Assembly (NCBI RefSeq): GCF_002979455.1
Contig: NZ_PCOU01000020.1
Span: 1 to 64,000 of the forward strand
Source: Chryseobacterium sp. MYb7
GTDB lineage: Bacteria > Bacteroidota > Bacteroidia > Flavobacteriales > Weeksellaceae
Direction: 5' to 3'
Length of the DNA stretch: 64,000 nt
The translations under genes were made by a program, and so were the position numbers. The notes beneath the pieces were generated by a model. The model saw only the letters and a list, made by a program, of their open reading frames with translations, was not told where the DNA came from and searched no databases. Shown in pieces: positions 8,852 to 17,371 of the stretch (position 1 is the stretch's first letter; every line of letters starts with the position of its first letter).

Positions 8852-11800
8852 TTAAGAAGTTGCTATCTCTTTCACATTCCCGGTTCTTTTCAGGAATCCC
8901 CAGGACTGCATTTCGCCTTTCAATGCTTTTCTTAAACTTTTAAATAATACAATATACATCAGCCATCTATACCCGAATCTCTGTGGAATAACATACAGGA
9001 GATTAATCAGTTTTTCCCGCTGCATGATGAATGCGATTAAAGCTAATGAAGCATCGACCAAAAGGAAGATCAGATAATAGGTAAATATTTTATCTCCGTT
9101 TCCGGATAGGATTCCAAAAAACATAATCACATCTGCCAATGGCGAGAAAAATGGTATAATGTATTGGAATAATAAAATATTCGGCATTGCCCAAAGTCCC
9201 AATCCTTTATATTTAGGGTTAAGGAAAGTCTGTCTCTGTTTCCAGAACATCTGCATGATTCCGTAGGTCCATCGGAAGCGCTGTTTTAAAAACTGTTTTA
9301 CGGTTTCCGGAGCTTCCGTTACAGCTATTGCTCTGTTTTCGTTGGCAACCGTATATCCGGCTTTTAATATTTTCACTGTAATATCACAATCTTCTGCTAA
9401 AGTATCCGATGAATATCCTCCTGCTTCAATGATCACAGATCTTTTAAATGCTCCGATAGCTCCCGGAATTACGGTAATCGCATTGATGTGAGCATACGCC
9501 AGCCTGTCAAAATTCTGGCTTGTTGTATATTCTATAGCCTGCCATTTGGTAAGCCAGTTGACTTTGTTTCCTACTTTCACATTTCCTGCTACAGCTGCTA
9601 TTTTTTCTTCAGGATTTGAATTTAAAAATCGTGCAATCATATATTTCACCGCATCCTGCTGCAGTTTGGTATCGGCATCAATACACACAACATATTCTGC
9701 ATCGGTCTGTGATATTCCGAAATTCAGGGCTGTTGCTTTTCCACCGTTTCCTTTGGTGAAAATTTTCAATTTCGGGTGATTCGGAAATGCTTCCAATGCT
9801 TTTTCATAAGTAGAATCCTTGCTTCCGTCATCTACCATAATAATATTAAAATTAGGGTAAGTCTGTTTCAATAGATTCTGCAGGGAAGAAACAATATTCA
9901 CTTCTTCATTATAAGCGGGAACAATGATTGAAACCTTTGGATAGGATTCCAACACCGGAAATCCACCCAGTTTTTTCTCTTTTTTTCTTTCTTTAAAAGC
10001 CCAGTATGCCATCAGCAGTAATCTGATCAGTCCTAACACAATGAAAATGGTAAACAATGCAACCAGGAAATGGCTTATTCCGTAGATAACAGTAGCCAAT
10101 ACAAGGTTCAGCTGCATGATATAATACGATCTTGTTTTGGGAACTTCAGGCATGAGCTCACTTCTGCTTTTGTGCAGAATATTGGTCAGATTGGTAAAAT
10201 GATAGCCTTGTTTCTGAAGAGTAGGAATCAGAATTTTTAAAGCTTTTACGGTTTCTTCTCTGGTATCACCACCCGCATCATGAAGAAGAATGATATTCCC
10301 TCTCTCCTGTTTGATTCCGGCCATTACACGCTTTACAATTTCATCTGCTTTTATTCCCGGCTGCCAGTCTTCAGGGTCTATATTTTCTCCGATATCCAGA
10401 TAGTTCTGCTGTCTTGCCAAAGCAACAGGGATAATCTCTTCTGAAGTAGTAGGCTCAGAATCCGCATTATAGGGAGCTCTGAACAGAATCGTACTGTGTC
10501 CTGTGATACATTCGATCAGAAGTCTTGTCAGCTTCATTTCCAGCAAAGCTCTTTCAGGGCTTACTTTGGCCACATTTTCATGAGTAAAGGTGTGATTTCC
10601 TATTTCATGTCCTTCACGGTAAATTCTTTTAACGAGTGGAAGATTTTTTTCGGCATTCAATCCTACCAAAAAGAAAGCTGCCGGAACGTGGTATTTAGAC
10701 AGAATATCCAATACTTGCGGAGTATAGGTTTCATCGGGACCGTCATCAAAAGTGAGGACGAGTTCTTTCTGAGGAGCGCTTCCGTATTTTTTTACTTCAT
10801 AAGAACTTGGATAGGTAATATAATTTTCGTCTGTGATAATTTTCTCTTTCGGATCAATTTCCAGTGCAATTTTTCCGTCATGAGGCGTATTCAGAACATC
10901 TAATACTTCTCCGTCTCCGATGTAATCCACCATGGTCTGCCCTTTTACATTTTCAAGTGTTTTTAAATTCAGCTTGGAGAGGCCAGCGAACGTAAGGTCT
11001 TTATCATAGAAATTCCAGACTCTGCTGTCTTCACTTCCGAGTCTCCAGAGTGCGGTTCCAGCCAAAGGATACTCTGAGGAGAAACGCATTGTATTGAAAA
11101 TAGAAGCTGCATCATTGAAAAATACGGTGTGGGTTAAATTTTTAGAATCGGTATAAGAATAATTTAAATTAAACGTATTGTCATTAAAATCAATAACGGC
11201 TTTACTTGCACTAGCTTTGGTAATCGCCTGCATGTAAGTAACGGAGGTATTGTCATCCTTATTGGAACTCCAGTCATATCCATAAGCTCCCAATCCCAAA
11301 ATGATCTTTTGCGGAGAAACTTGTTTCACGATTTTTCCAGTCTGTTCTTCAATCCATTTTTGAGAAGAAACCGGACCTGCATCACTTCCTGCAGAATATT
11401 CGTCATAAGCCATCAGCACAAAATAATCTACATAAGGATTCAGTCTTGGGATATTGTAATCATCGTTATCCGTCATAATATCCATGGTAACCAGCAACTG
11501 ATTCTTTTTGAAAGTTTCTGAAAGTTCTTTCATAAAGGCAATCAAATTCTCATCAGAATTCAGATTCATATCTTCAAAGTCGATATTAATTCCTTTGAAG
11601 TGATATTTTTCACATTGCTGGGTGATCTTTTGAATCAGGTGAGTTCTTTTCTGTGGATCATTCAGAACTTTTACCAGACCTTCTGAACGGAATTCTCTGT
11701 CAGAGTTATTACTCAGCATCGGCATCGCAGCAACACCTGTTCTTTTAATTACTTTGTATCCTTCCGGATCCACATTGGTTTTCAAATCTCCTGTTTTGGG

Positions 11801-12250
11801 ATCAAGGAAAAACCATTCCGGAAAAACAAGATTGACGTGTCTGATATTTCTTTTCAGAGACATCAACGACTGGGGATCCCATGCCACATAAAATGCAGAC
11901 CGGATTCCCCCCGGAAACTGAGCCCAGTTTCGGTTCTGATTTTTGTATCTTTCAGCTCTTGCTTTCTCAATTTTATCGAGACTGGTATGGATTGTTTTTT
12001 CAGAAATAAAGCTTCTGAACCCATTATATTCTTTGGAAATTTTATTCTCCTGAAGATAAGGCTTATTGGCTGTAATAACAGCTTTATAGTCTTCTTTAAA
12101 AGGAATTTTAGGACTTCTGTCCAGAGTCATCATCAGACCTAAAGCAAGCAGAAGCAGTATTCCTATAAAGATAAAAACACGGCTTCCCCATTGTACACTT
12201 TTCCAGCGTTTTTTGCTGCTGGTCTGAAAAATCTGTTTGGAATTTTCCAC
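8852..12250 (-). CDS. GH18 - polysaccharide deacetylase - GT2 membrane fusion protein
   Basis: A 1132-residue three-enzyme fusion. After one membrane helix (about 24-42) comes a GH18 chitinase-like domain (about 105-420) with the active-site stretch FKGINIDFED; the catalytic Glu would be residue 226. Next is a NodB-type deacetylase domain (about 485-690) with TFDDGP (500-505), the metal motif HTFTH (553-557) and RAPY further on. A membrane helix near 725 leads to a GT2 glycosyltransferase (about 770-1000) with VPAYNEE, VDDGSKD, the DAD of VCIDADT, the AEDCD motif and QRFRWTYG, followed by three or four C-terminal helices. The order fits a processive GlcNAc polymer synthase that also trims and deacetylates its product, like a single-chain version of the Pga/Ica machinery. 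Similar fusions are known from other bacteria; the polymer itself is not proven by sequence. The gene appears monocistronic. Confidence 0.93.
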   Translation of the reverse strand: MENSKQIFQTSSKKRWKSVQWGSRVFIFIGILLLLALGLMMTLDRSPKIPFKEDYKAVITANKPYLQENKISKEYNGFRSFISEKTIHTSLDKIEKARAERYKNQNRNWAQFPGGIRSAFYVAWDPQSLMSLKRNIRHVNLVFPEWFFLDPKTGDLKTNVDPEGYKVIKRTGVAAMPMLSNNSDREFRSEGLVKVLNDPQKRTHLIQKITQQCEKYHFKGINIDFEDMNLNSDENLIAFMKELSETFKKNQLLVTMDIMTDNDDYNIPRLNPYVDYFVLMAYDEYSAGSDAGPVSSQKWIEEQTGKIVKQVSPQKIILGLGAYGYDWSSNKDDNTSVTYMQAITKASASKAVIDFNDNTFNLNYSYTDSKNLTHTVFFNDAASIFNTMRFSSEYPLAGTALWRLGSEDSRVWNFYDKDLTFAGLSKLNLKTLENVKGQTMVDYIGDGEVLDVLNTPHDGKIALEIDPKEKIITDENYITYPSSYEVKKYGSAPQKELVLTFDDGPDETYTPQVLDILSKYHVPAAFFLVGLNAEKNLPLVKRIYREGHEIGNHTFTHENVAKVSPERALLEMKLTRLLIECITGHSTILFRAPYNADSEPTTSEEIIPVALARQQNYLDIGENIDPEDWQPGIKADEIVKRVMAGIKQERGNIILLHDAGGDTREETVKALKILIPTLQKQGYHFTNLTNILHKSRSELMPEVPKTRSYYIMQLNLVLATVIYGISHFLVALFTIFIVLGLIRLLLMAYWAFKERKKEKKLGGFPVLESYPKVSIIVPAYNEEVNIVSSLQNLLKQTYPNFNIIMVDDGSKDSTYEKALEAFPNHPKLKIFTKGNGGKATALNFGISQTDAEYVVCIDADTKLQQDAVKYMIARFLNSNPEEKIAAVAGNVKVGNKVNWLTKWQAIEYTTSQNFDRLAYAHINAITVIPGAIGAFKRSVIIEAGGYSSDTLAEDCDITVKILKAGYTVANENRAIAVTEAPETVKQFLKQRFRWTYGIMQMFWKQRQTFLNPKYKGLGLWAMPNILLFQYIIPFFSPLADVIMFFGILSGNGDKIFTYYLIFLLVDASLALIAFIMQREKLINLLYVIPQRFGYRWLMYIVLFKSLRKALKGEMQSWGFLKRTGNVKEIATS

Positions 12251-12333
12251 GATTTTTGAAATTTATTGAAGGGCTTTCAAAAAGTGTGAAAAACTATACT
12301 AAAATTAATTAAAAAAAAATTAAAAATAATGTA

Positions 12334-13590
12334 TTATAGTGAACTGTTTACAAGAAGACCTACCAAATCCTGAATCACTTTTTGGGAAACAAAATCCATA
12401 AAGTCTACTCTTTCCAGATGGGGCATGTATAATTTTGAGGTAACTTCCTGATCATTAATCCTGATGGTATAGTAAACAGTTCCCACCTCTTTACCATCCT
12501 CTCCTTTTCCTGGCCCGGCAACACCCGTTGTAGAAAGGGAGATATCGGTTTCAAACAATTGCTGGCATCCTTTGGCCATTTCCTGTGCCACCTGCTCACT
12601 CACTACAGTGAACTCATCCACAGTTTCTTTGGAAACATTTAAAATTTTAATCTTTTTCTCTGTGGCATAGGCTACCATTCCGCCAAGGAAATATTTTGAA
12701 CTGCCGGAAACCGAAGTAATCATTTTTGCCAGTTCGCCTCCTGTACAGCTCTCTGCGGTCGAAATCGTCAGCTTTCTTTCGGTAAGCATTTCTGCCAGAA
12801 TGTTTTCAATTTTATCTTCAGTTACAGCAATAACGTGGCCTTCTACCAGAGGAAGCAGTTTTTGTATTTCTTCTTCTGTTCTTTGTTTCAGCTGTTCTTC
12901 ATTCTCACCTGAAGCCGTCAGACGAAGCTTTACACGAGTTCCAACGGGAAGATAAGATAATGCAATATTTTCTGGAAGTGCCAGCTCCCATTCTTCAATT
13001 TTGTCTGCAAGAATACTTTCAGGAATTCCTACCACAGAAACAATTCTGGTATGGATATAATGAAGCTTGAATCTTTGCTGTAAATAAGGAATAATCTGAT
13101 CTTTGATAAGCGGCTTCACCTCATAAGGAACACCTGGAAGGCTATAGCACAATTTCCCATCCTGTTCCATCATCATGCATGGTGCTGTTCCGTAATGGTT
13201 TTGAAAAACGATGGATTTGGTAGGCACAAAAGCCTGTTCTTTGTTTCTCTCCAGAATATCTGCTCTTCCTCTTCTTTCCATATAGCCTTTAAGATGGTTG
13301 AAGGTTACCTCATCCAAAGCAATTTCATCATTAAAGTATTCCGCCAGTGCTTTTTTGGTTTTATCATCTCTCGTTGGTCCCAGTCCACCAGTTGTAATCA
13401 CTAAATCCCCGATTTCAAAGGCTGTGCTTAATGCATTCTTAATGGTTTCAATTTCGTCTGAGATGGTAAGAATCTGAATAACTTTTATTCCTATATTTTT
13501 AAGTTCCGTGGCAATAAAATTAGAATTGGTATCTACAGTGTTTCCAGAAAGGATCTCATCACCGATAGTAACCAGAACAGCATTTTCCAT
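12334..13590 (-). CDS. cinA: CinA family protein (nicotinamide-nucleotide amidase / competence-damage protein)
   Basis: A 418-residue CinA. The N-terminal half is the MoCF-like (COG1058) domain, starting MENAVLVTIGDEILSG with GGLGPTRDDKTK near residue 67, which in characterised members has ADP-ribose pyrophosphatase activity. The C-terminal half (about 255-418) is the CinA amidase domain with STAESCTGG and TTGVAGPGKGEDGK, which deamidates nicotinamide mononucleotide in the NAD salvage route. Both catalytic signatures are intact and the length is normal. It lies upstream of the large glycan enzyme gene on the same strand, with an 83-base gap; no functional link is obvious. Confidence 0.95.
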   Translation of the reverse strand: MENAVLVTIGDEILSGNTVDTNSNFIATELKNIGIKVIQILTISDEIETIKNALSTAFEIGDLVITTGGLGPTRDDKTKKALAEYFNDEIALDEVTFNHLKGYMERRGRADILERNKEQAFVPTKSIVFQNHYGTAPCMMMEQDGKLCYSLPGVPYEVKPLIKDQIIPYLQQRFKLHYIHTRIVSVVGIPESILADKIEEWELALPENIALSYLPVGTRVKLRLTASGENEEQLKQRTEEEIQKLLPLVEGHVIAVTEDKIENILAEMLTERKLTISTAESCTGGELAKMITSVSGSSKYFLGGMVAYATEKKIKILNVSKETVDEFTVVSEQVAQEMAKGCQQLFETDISLSTTGVAGPGKGEDGKEVGTVYYTIRINDQEVTSKLYMPHLERVDFMDFVSQKVIQDLVGLLVNSSL

Positions 13591-13666
13591 ATGTTTTTTT
13601 GTTGAAAAAAATTCTATGCAAATGACGGAAAATTCTGTGGCAGCGGCAATATAAATTGATTTTTTC

Positions 13667-13674
13667 TATTTTTG
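13667..13674 (+). promoter_or_regulatory. Candidate Bacteroidota -7 box
   Basis: TATTTTTG fits the Bacteroidota -7 consensus TAnnTTTG and lies 30 bases in front of the ATG at 13705. I found no clear TTTG at the -33 position, so this is a tentative call. Confidence 0.45.
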
Positions 13675-13704
13675 ACGAGATTATCTAAAACTACAACAAG
13701 AATT

Positions 13705-14178
13705 ATGTCTAAATATGATGATGCTTCATGGCATTATGGTGGTGATTTTCCGGAAGGACTTCCTCAGGAAAATGGGGCAACCCACACAGGAATGTTCCTG
13801 AACTGGTGTATTCATAACGATTTGATCTCCGAAGAACTGAAGGAAGATGCTGCAGAGGAAATAGAAAAAGTAAAACGAAGAGAAATTACCGGTGCTGAAT
13901 TCATTATGGATTCCTGTGACGGGAAATTTTCCGAATATGACCTGAATGAACTGGGAAATCTTTTTGCAAAAGATTATTATGCAGACGATACAGACTTCGG
14001 GAACAGATACAGCTCATTTGCTGATGATTATGTGAATCTTTTTGATGGTAAAGCAGAGGAAAATGACTACGAATACGAAACCTTCTATCACATCGAAGAC
14101 ACCTACGAAAACTATGATCTTATGAAACAGGTTATTGCTCACCGTTTTGAAGAATGGAAAGAGTATATTAAAAGTTAA
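13705..14178 (+). CDS. DUF7832-like cytosolic protein
   Basis: A 157-residue acidic, soluble protein. It begins MSKYDDASWHYGGDFPEGLP and continues with GATHTGMFLNWCIHNDLIS, a pattern I recall from a family annotated as DUF7832, whose members often sit near toxin-immunity or phage-type genes but have no known reaction. The frame is open 11 codons further upstream (13672), but the ATG at 13705 gives the conserved start. The gene stands alone between cinA (divergent) and a lipocalin (convergent). Confidence 0.8.
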   Translation: MSKYDDASWHYGGDFPEGLPQENGATHTGMFLNWCIHNDLISEELKEDAAEEIEKVKRREITGAEFIMDSCDGKFSEYDLNELGNLFAKDYYADDTDFGNRYSSFADDYVNLFDGKAEENDYEYETFYHIEDTYENYDLMKQVIAHRFEEWKEYIKS

Positions 14179-14184
14179 AAAACT

Positions 14185-14215
14185 AAAAGCGAAGAAATTT
14201 TTTTTCTTCGCTTTT
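14185..14215. terminator. Bidirectional terminator
   Basis: Thirteen-base arms AAAAGCGAAGAAA (14185-14197) and TTTCTTCGCTTTT (14203-14215) around a 5-base T loop. It lies between convergent genes and can stop both. Confidence 0.85.
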
Positions 14216-14219
14216 TATA

Positions 14220-14759
14220 TTAATTATGCTTCACCCAGATCAGTTCATCGGTATTATAACCGATTTTTTTTGCTTTTTGAATGAAACGCTGACGAATGCT
14301 TTCAGGAATATTGGTAGTACGGGAAAGAATCCACAAATATTTTAAACTGCTTCCTGCTACGAGAGCATATTGATAGTCTTCATCAATATCTATGACATTA
14401 TAACCAGCCCAGATAGGTTTAAAAAATGAAACTTTAAGACGCGCTTCAGTAGGATCTTTTACAAATTTTGCTTCCCCGATGGATTCGTTCCATACTTTTT
14501 TAACGTAATCATACCCTTTATTTCTGACCTGAACTGCTCCATCCGGATTTTCAGTATATTCTGCAGTAACATTATCCATATTTTTTTCGAATCTATAATC
14601 AAAACGGGCTATCTCATACCATCTGCCAAGGTATTTTTTAAGATCAAAATTCTTTACCGCAGATGCTCCTCTGGGAATCCTCACAGAATAGGAGTTGAAA
14701 ACGATAAGCCCCAATGCTCCCAACGAAACGGGAAGTATAATTTTATGAATGGTTTTCAT
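14220..14759 (-). CDS. Bacterial lipocalin (Blc-like)
   Basis: A 179-residue lipocalin. The first 25 residues are a hydrophobic anchor or signal (KIILPVSLGALGLIVFNSY) without a lipobox Cys, unlike the lipoprotein Blc of E. coli. The family signature GRWYEIARFDYRFEKN starts near residue 45, followed by VTAEYTENPDGAVQVRNKGY and the closing YLWILSRT and DELIWVKHN parts. Lipocalins of this type bind fatty acids or lysophospholipids in the envelope and are often stress-induced. The gene ends next to a bidirectional terminator and follows the response regulator gene, 74 bases away on the same strand. Confidence 0.9.
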   Translation of the reverse strand: MKTIHKIILPVSLGALGLIVFNSYSVRIPRGASAVKNFDLKKYLGRWYEIARFDYRFEKNMDNVTAEYTENPDGAVQVRNKGYDYVKKVWNESIGEAKFVKDPTEARLKVSFFKPIWAGYNVIDIDEDYQYALVAGSSLKYLWILSRTTNIPESIRQRFIQKAKKIGYNTDELIWVKHN

Positions 14760-14833
14760 GACAGGAATATTTTGGTGGTTATGATAAAAACGTCAAAAAT
14801 AATGCCTTAAGTCTGTTAAAGATACAATAAATT

Positions 14834-15568
14834 CTATGAAAATACCTTTAGGAAATTATCTTTAAAGCTTCCTGAAACCTCAATTTCTGTATCATCAGAC
14901 AGCATTACCGTTCCGCTTTTATGATAAGATTTAACAAATCCTGTATTGATAATATGGGAACGGTGAACCCTCACAAACGGATTTTCCAGAAGGTCATCAA
15001 AGTGTTTCAGAAAACGGCATACCATTTTCTTCGAGCCGTCTGTAAGGTATACCTGAGTAAAATTTCCGTCTGCCTGAAGTCTTACGATATCTTCGGTCTT
15101 TACGACGTCAAATCCCTGTAAAGTAGGAAGAATGAGCTGTTGCTTTTCCGGTTTTAACTTCAGGTTTTCGAGAAGAATTTTGTTTCGGTTGAGCTCATCT
15201 TTTTTCTCAAGACTTTCAGCCACTTTATTGACCGCCAAAATCAATTCCTGAATATCAATAGGTTTTAAAATATAATAACTTGCTGACTTGTTTAAAGCCT
15301 GCAAAGAATATTGAGAAAATGCAGTAATAAAGATAGTTTCATAGGAGAAATCTTTGGTGGCTTCCAGCACGTCAAAAGCATTTCCAAAAGGCATTTCAAC
15401 ATCCAGAAAGACTAATTGAGGCTGCTTTTCGGCAATTAAAGGAACGGCTTCTTTGATATTTTCTGCTTCGCCAAGAATTTCCACCTGCGGACAGTATTTG
15501 GTCAGATAGTTTCGTAAAACTTCTCTTGCTATGAGCTCATCATCTACAAGTACGGCTTTTATTTTCAT
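14834..15568 (-). CDS. LytTR-type response regulator
   Basis: A 244-residue response regulator. The receiver domain (about 3-120) has the acidic pair DD at 9-10, the phosphoacceptor Asp56 in VFLDVEMP and the Lys of YILKPIDI. The LytTR DNA-binding domain fills about 140-244 (VRLQADGNFTQVYLTDGS and FVRVHRSHIINTGFV). LytTR proteins bind paired 9-bp direct repeats spaced by about 12 bases. Exactly such pairs occur in front of three genes nearby (19191, 20289, 21291), so those are the likely targets. The matching histidine kinase is at 17356-19149; the two are separated by two small membrane genes on the same strand and one gene on the other. Confidence 0.93.
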   Translation of the reverse strand: MKIKAVLVDDELIAREVLRNYLTKYCPQVEILGEAENIKEAVPLIAEKQPQLVFLDVEMPFGNAFDVLEATKDFSYETIFITAFSQYSLQALNKSASYYILKPIDIQELILAVNKVAESLEKKDELNRNKILLENLKLKPEKQQLILPTLQGFDVVKTEDIVRLQADGNFTQVYLTDGSKKMVCRFLKHFDDLLENPFVRVHRSHIINTGFVKSYHKSGTVMLSDDTEIEVSGSFKDNFLKVFS

Positions 15569-15659
15569 TACATCAGATTTTAGGAGGCAGATTGCAGATG
15601 CAAATTAGGAATATTTCACCAACTTTACAATCTTGCCCTTAACTATAAGCTTTTAAAGG

Positions 15660-16076
15660 CTATACTCTCTTCCAGAACCAGGCGTATTTTACGATCAATA
15701 TTGTAATTATACATTCTACCAATGCAAGGAAAACATAAAACAAATACCAATCTGAAAAGGAAGTAATACCAATAAACAGCATAACTAGAGTAAAAAATGT
15801 ACCAAAGATGATATTGATAATCCTGTTAACCGCTGGTTTCAGGATCAGAGAAAGAAATACCATTACCGCAGGAATTGACAGAACCACTGAAGCAAGAAAC
15901 AATTTCGGAGGGGAATCTAATAAATTGGTTCCTTCCACCAGACCGCGTGTCTTTCCAGGAGTATAAAATTCGAAATAATCACCATACAGATAGCATAAAG
16001 TAACTGAAGTCCAAAGACCAGCCAGTATGATTTTCACATTAATCTGTATATCTTCAAATTTTGTAGAATTGCTCAT
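15660..16076 (-). CDS. DUF6326-like four-helix membrane protein
   Basis: A 138-residue inner membrane protein with four predicted helices (about 17-32, 58-78, 86-104 and 108-130). It resembles a family I recall as DUF6326, with no known function. The start KFEDIQINVKIILAGLWTSV is typical of that family. It lies 11 bases after the gene at 16088-16786, so the two are one transcription unit and probably work together in the membrane. Confidence 0.85.
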   Translation of the reverse strand: MSNSTKFEDIQINVKIILAGLWTSVTLCYLYGDYFEFYTPGKTRGLVEGTNLLDSPPKLFLASVVLSIPAVMVFLSLILKPAVNRIINIIFGTFFTLVMLFIGITSFSDWYLFYVFLALVECIITILIVKYAWFWKRV

Positions 16077-16087
16077 GGTTATGATTT

Positions 16088-16786
16088 TTAATTTTGATTT
16101 AAATTTTTATTTCGTACTCCAGCCAGCAGCAACCAAAGACAGGTTCCTATTTCTCCTATCGTTGCCGGTAAAGTGATATAATTTGATATTGAATAGTCTG
16201 AAAAATGAGATACTACAGTTCTACCAAAGACATTGATCAGATATCCAAAACATCCCAGCATTAAGAAAACCCCTAAAATCTTTGGCAAAAAGCCGGATTT
16301 ATAGACAAGATATCCAAAAGGAAAAAGCCATAATCCCCAAAAGACCTGCGCAATTAAAAGCCCTTTGTTATAACTGCTCAGCAAAAGCATCATCTGGGCT
16401 TGCAGCTGTTTTACATCAAACACTTTCAAATAATCAGCACCTTCAATAATGGTAAGTACAGAAAATTTGTTTTGGAGGTTAATAAAGGAGATAGGAATAC
16501 TGATCAGAGCGAGAATAACCATCAGCTTTGCATATACTCCATCCACATTTTTCAGCAATTGATATAATGTGAAAGGAAGTAATGTGAAAGCGATATAACA
16601 GATAATACTGCTGGCGATACTCAGCCTGAATAACTGAACTGATGAAGAAATATTTTGAAAAGTCAGTACAGGATTTTCCCATACAATTAGTTTTGACGGA
16701 ACGTACATTAAGCTGAACAATCCGGTTAGGATAACAATGAGATAAAAAAATCCCGCGAGTCTGGCTGTTTTATTAGGAGTAATCAT
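16088..16786 (-). CDS. DUF4386-like membrane protein
   Basis: A 232-residue protein with six predicted membrane helices. The N-terminus KTARLAGFFYLIVILTGLF is the hallmark of the DUF4386 family; the family has no assigned reaction. It is the first gene of a two-gene unit with the DUF6326-like protein (11-base gap). The unit sits between a histidine kinase and its probable response regulator, as if inserted there, or as if the membrane pair were a sensory or target component of the system. The sequence does not decide this. Confidence 0.88.
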   Translation of the reverse strand: MITPNKTARLAGFFYLIVILTGLFSLMYVPSKLIVWENPVLTFQNISSSVQLFRLSIASSIICYIAFTLLPFTLYQLLKNVDGVYAKLMVILALISIPISFINLQNKFSVLTIIEGADYLKVFDVKQLQAQMMLLLSSYNKGLLIAQVFWGLWLFPFGYLVYKSGFLPKILGVFLMLGCFGYLINVFGRTVVSHFSDYSISNYITLPATIGEIGTCLWLLLAGVRNKNLNQN

Positions 16787-16976
16787 TTTGGGTTATGTTT
16801 TTATCTAATAAGACAATAACTTTTTCAAAATGGTTACAGTTTTTTTAGGTAGCAGGTAGCAGATACAAGCTAAAAGGCATTGTAAAAGTTAAATTTTCAT
16901 GTATTTATGGAGCTTTTATAATATTTTATTAATTTAGGTTTTCCTAAAACTATAATCATTTTAAACCCAAAACAAG
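16787..16976. other. Divergent intergenic region with a low-complexity run
   Basis: About 190 bases between divergent genes. Near 16850-16875 it carries GGTAGCAGGTAGCAGATAC, the reverse complement of the CTGCTACCT-type runs seen next to the dispersed repeats at 6460 and 28310. An AT-rich part follows in front of the WG-repeat gene. Confidence 0.5.
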
Positions 16977-17330
16977 ATGAAATCAAAACTTCTTATTCTT
17001 TTCTGTATAAGTGTATTCAGCCTTTCTTTTTCACAGATGAAAATATCAGAAAGAGATGATATCAGTAAGATTAATAAAAACTGGAGGATTACAAAAACCA
17101 TTTCCGGAACCTATGGAATCTCAGATAAAAGCGGGAAAATTATCGTACAGCCGGTATATTCTAAGATTAATAAATTTGGCGAGTATTCCGATGATCTGGC
17201 ACTTGTAAAAAATATAACTGGAACTTATGGCTTTATTAACCTTTCGGGAGCTGAAATCATTCCTGCCCATTATGAACTGGAGTATATCAAAAAGAATTTT
17301 TATGTTTTGAAGAAAAAGTATATCAAATAG
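16977..17330 (+). CDS. Small secreted WG-repeat protein
   Basis: A 117-residue exported protein. The signal peptide MKSKLLILFCISVFSLSFSQ ends in SFSQ, a common Bacteroidota cleavage site. The rest has two WG-like repeats: GTYGISDKSGKIIVQPVYSK and GTYGFINLSGAEIIPAHYE, which share the pattern G-x-Y-G-x-x-x-x-S-G-x-x-I. WG repeats form small beta units in surface or periplasmic proteins and usually occur in longer arrays, so this is a short member. It lies tail to tail with the histidine kinase gene. Confidence 0.82.
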   Translation: MKSKLLILFCISVFSLSFSQMKISERDDISKINKNWRITKTISGTYGISDKSGKIIVQPVYSKINKFGEYSDDLALVKNITGTYGFINLSGAEIIPAHYELEYIKKNFYVLKKKYIK

Positions 17331-17338
17331 AAAACACA

Positions 17339-17371
17339 GATCAATCTGAATTCAATTATTTCAGATTGATC
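17339..17371. terminator. Hairpin between convergent gene ends
   Basis: Twelve-base arms GATCAATCTGAA (17339-17350) and TTCAGATTGATC (17360-17371) pair perfectly. The right arm overlaps the last codons and stop of the histidine kinase gene on the minus strand. No strong T run follows, so termination activity is likely but not certain. Confidence 0.5.

Noticed and set aside
8637..8852. Open frame of 71 codons on the minus strand
   Set aside because: It is built from the GGAAGCTGG low-complexity repeats and AT-rich sequence; no start signal or family pattern.
12405..12599. 64-codon frame inside cinA on the same strand
   Set aside because: It lies fully within the intact CinA coding frame in another phase, a shadow frame.
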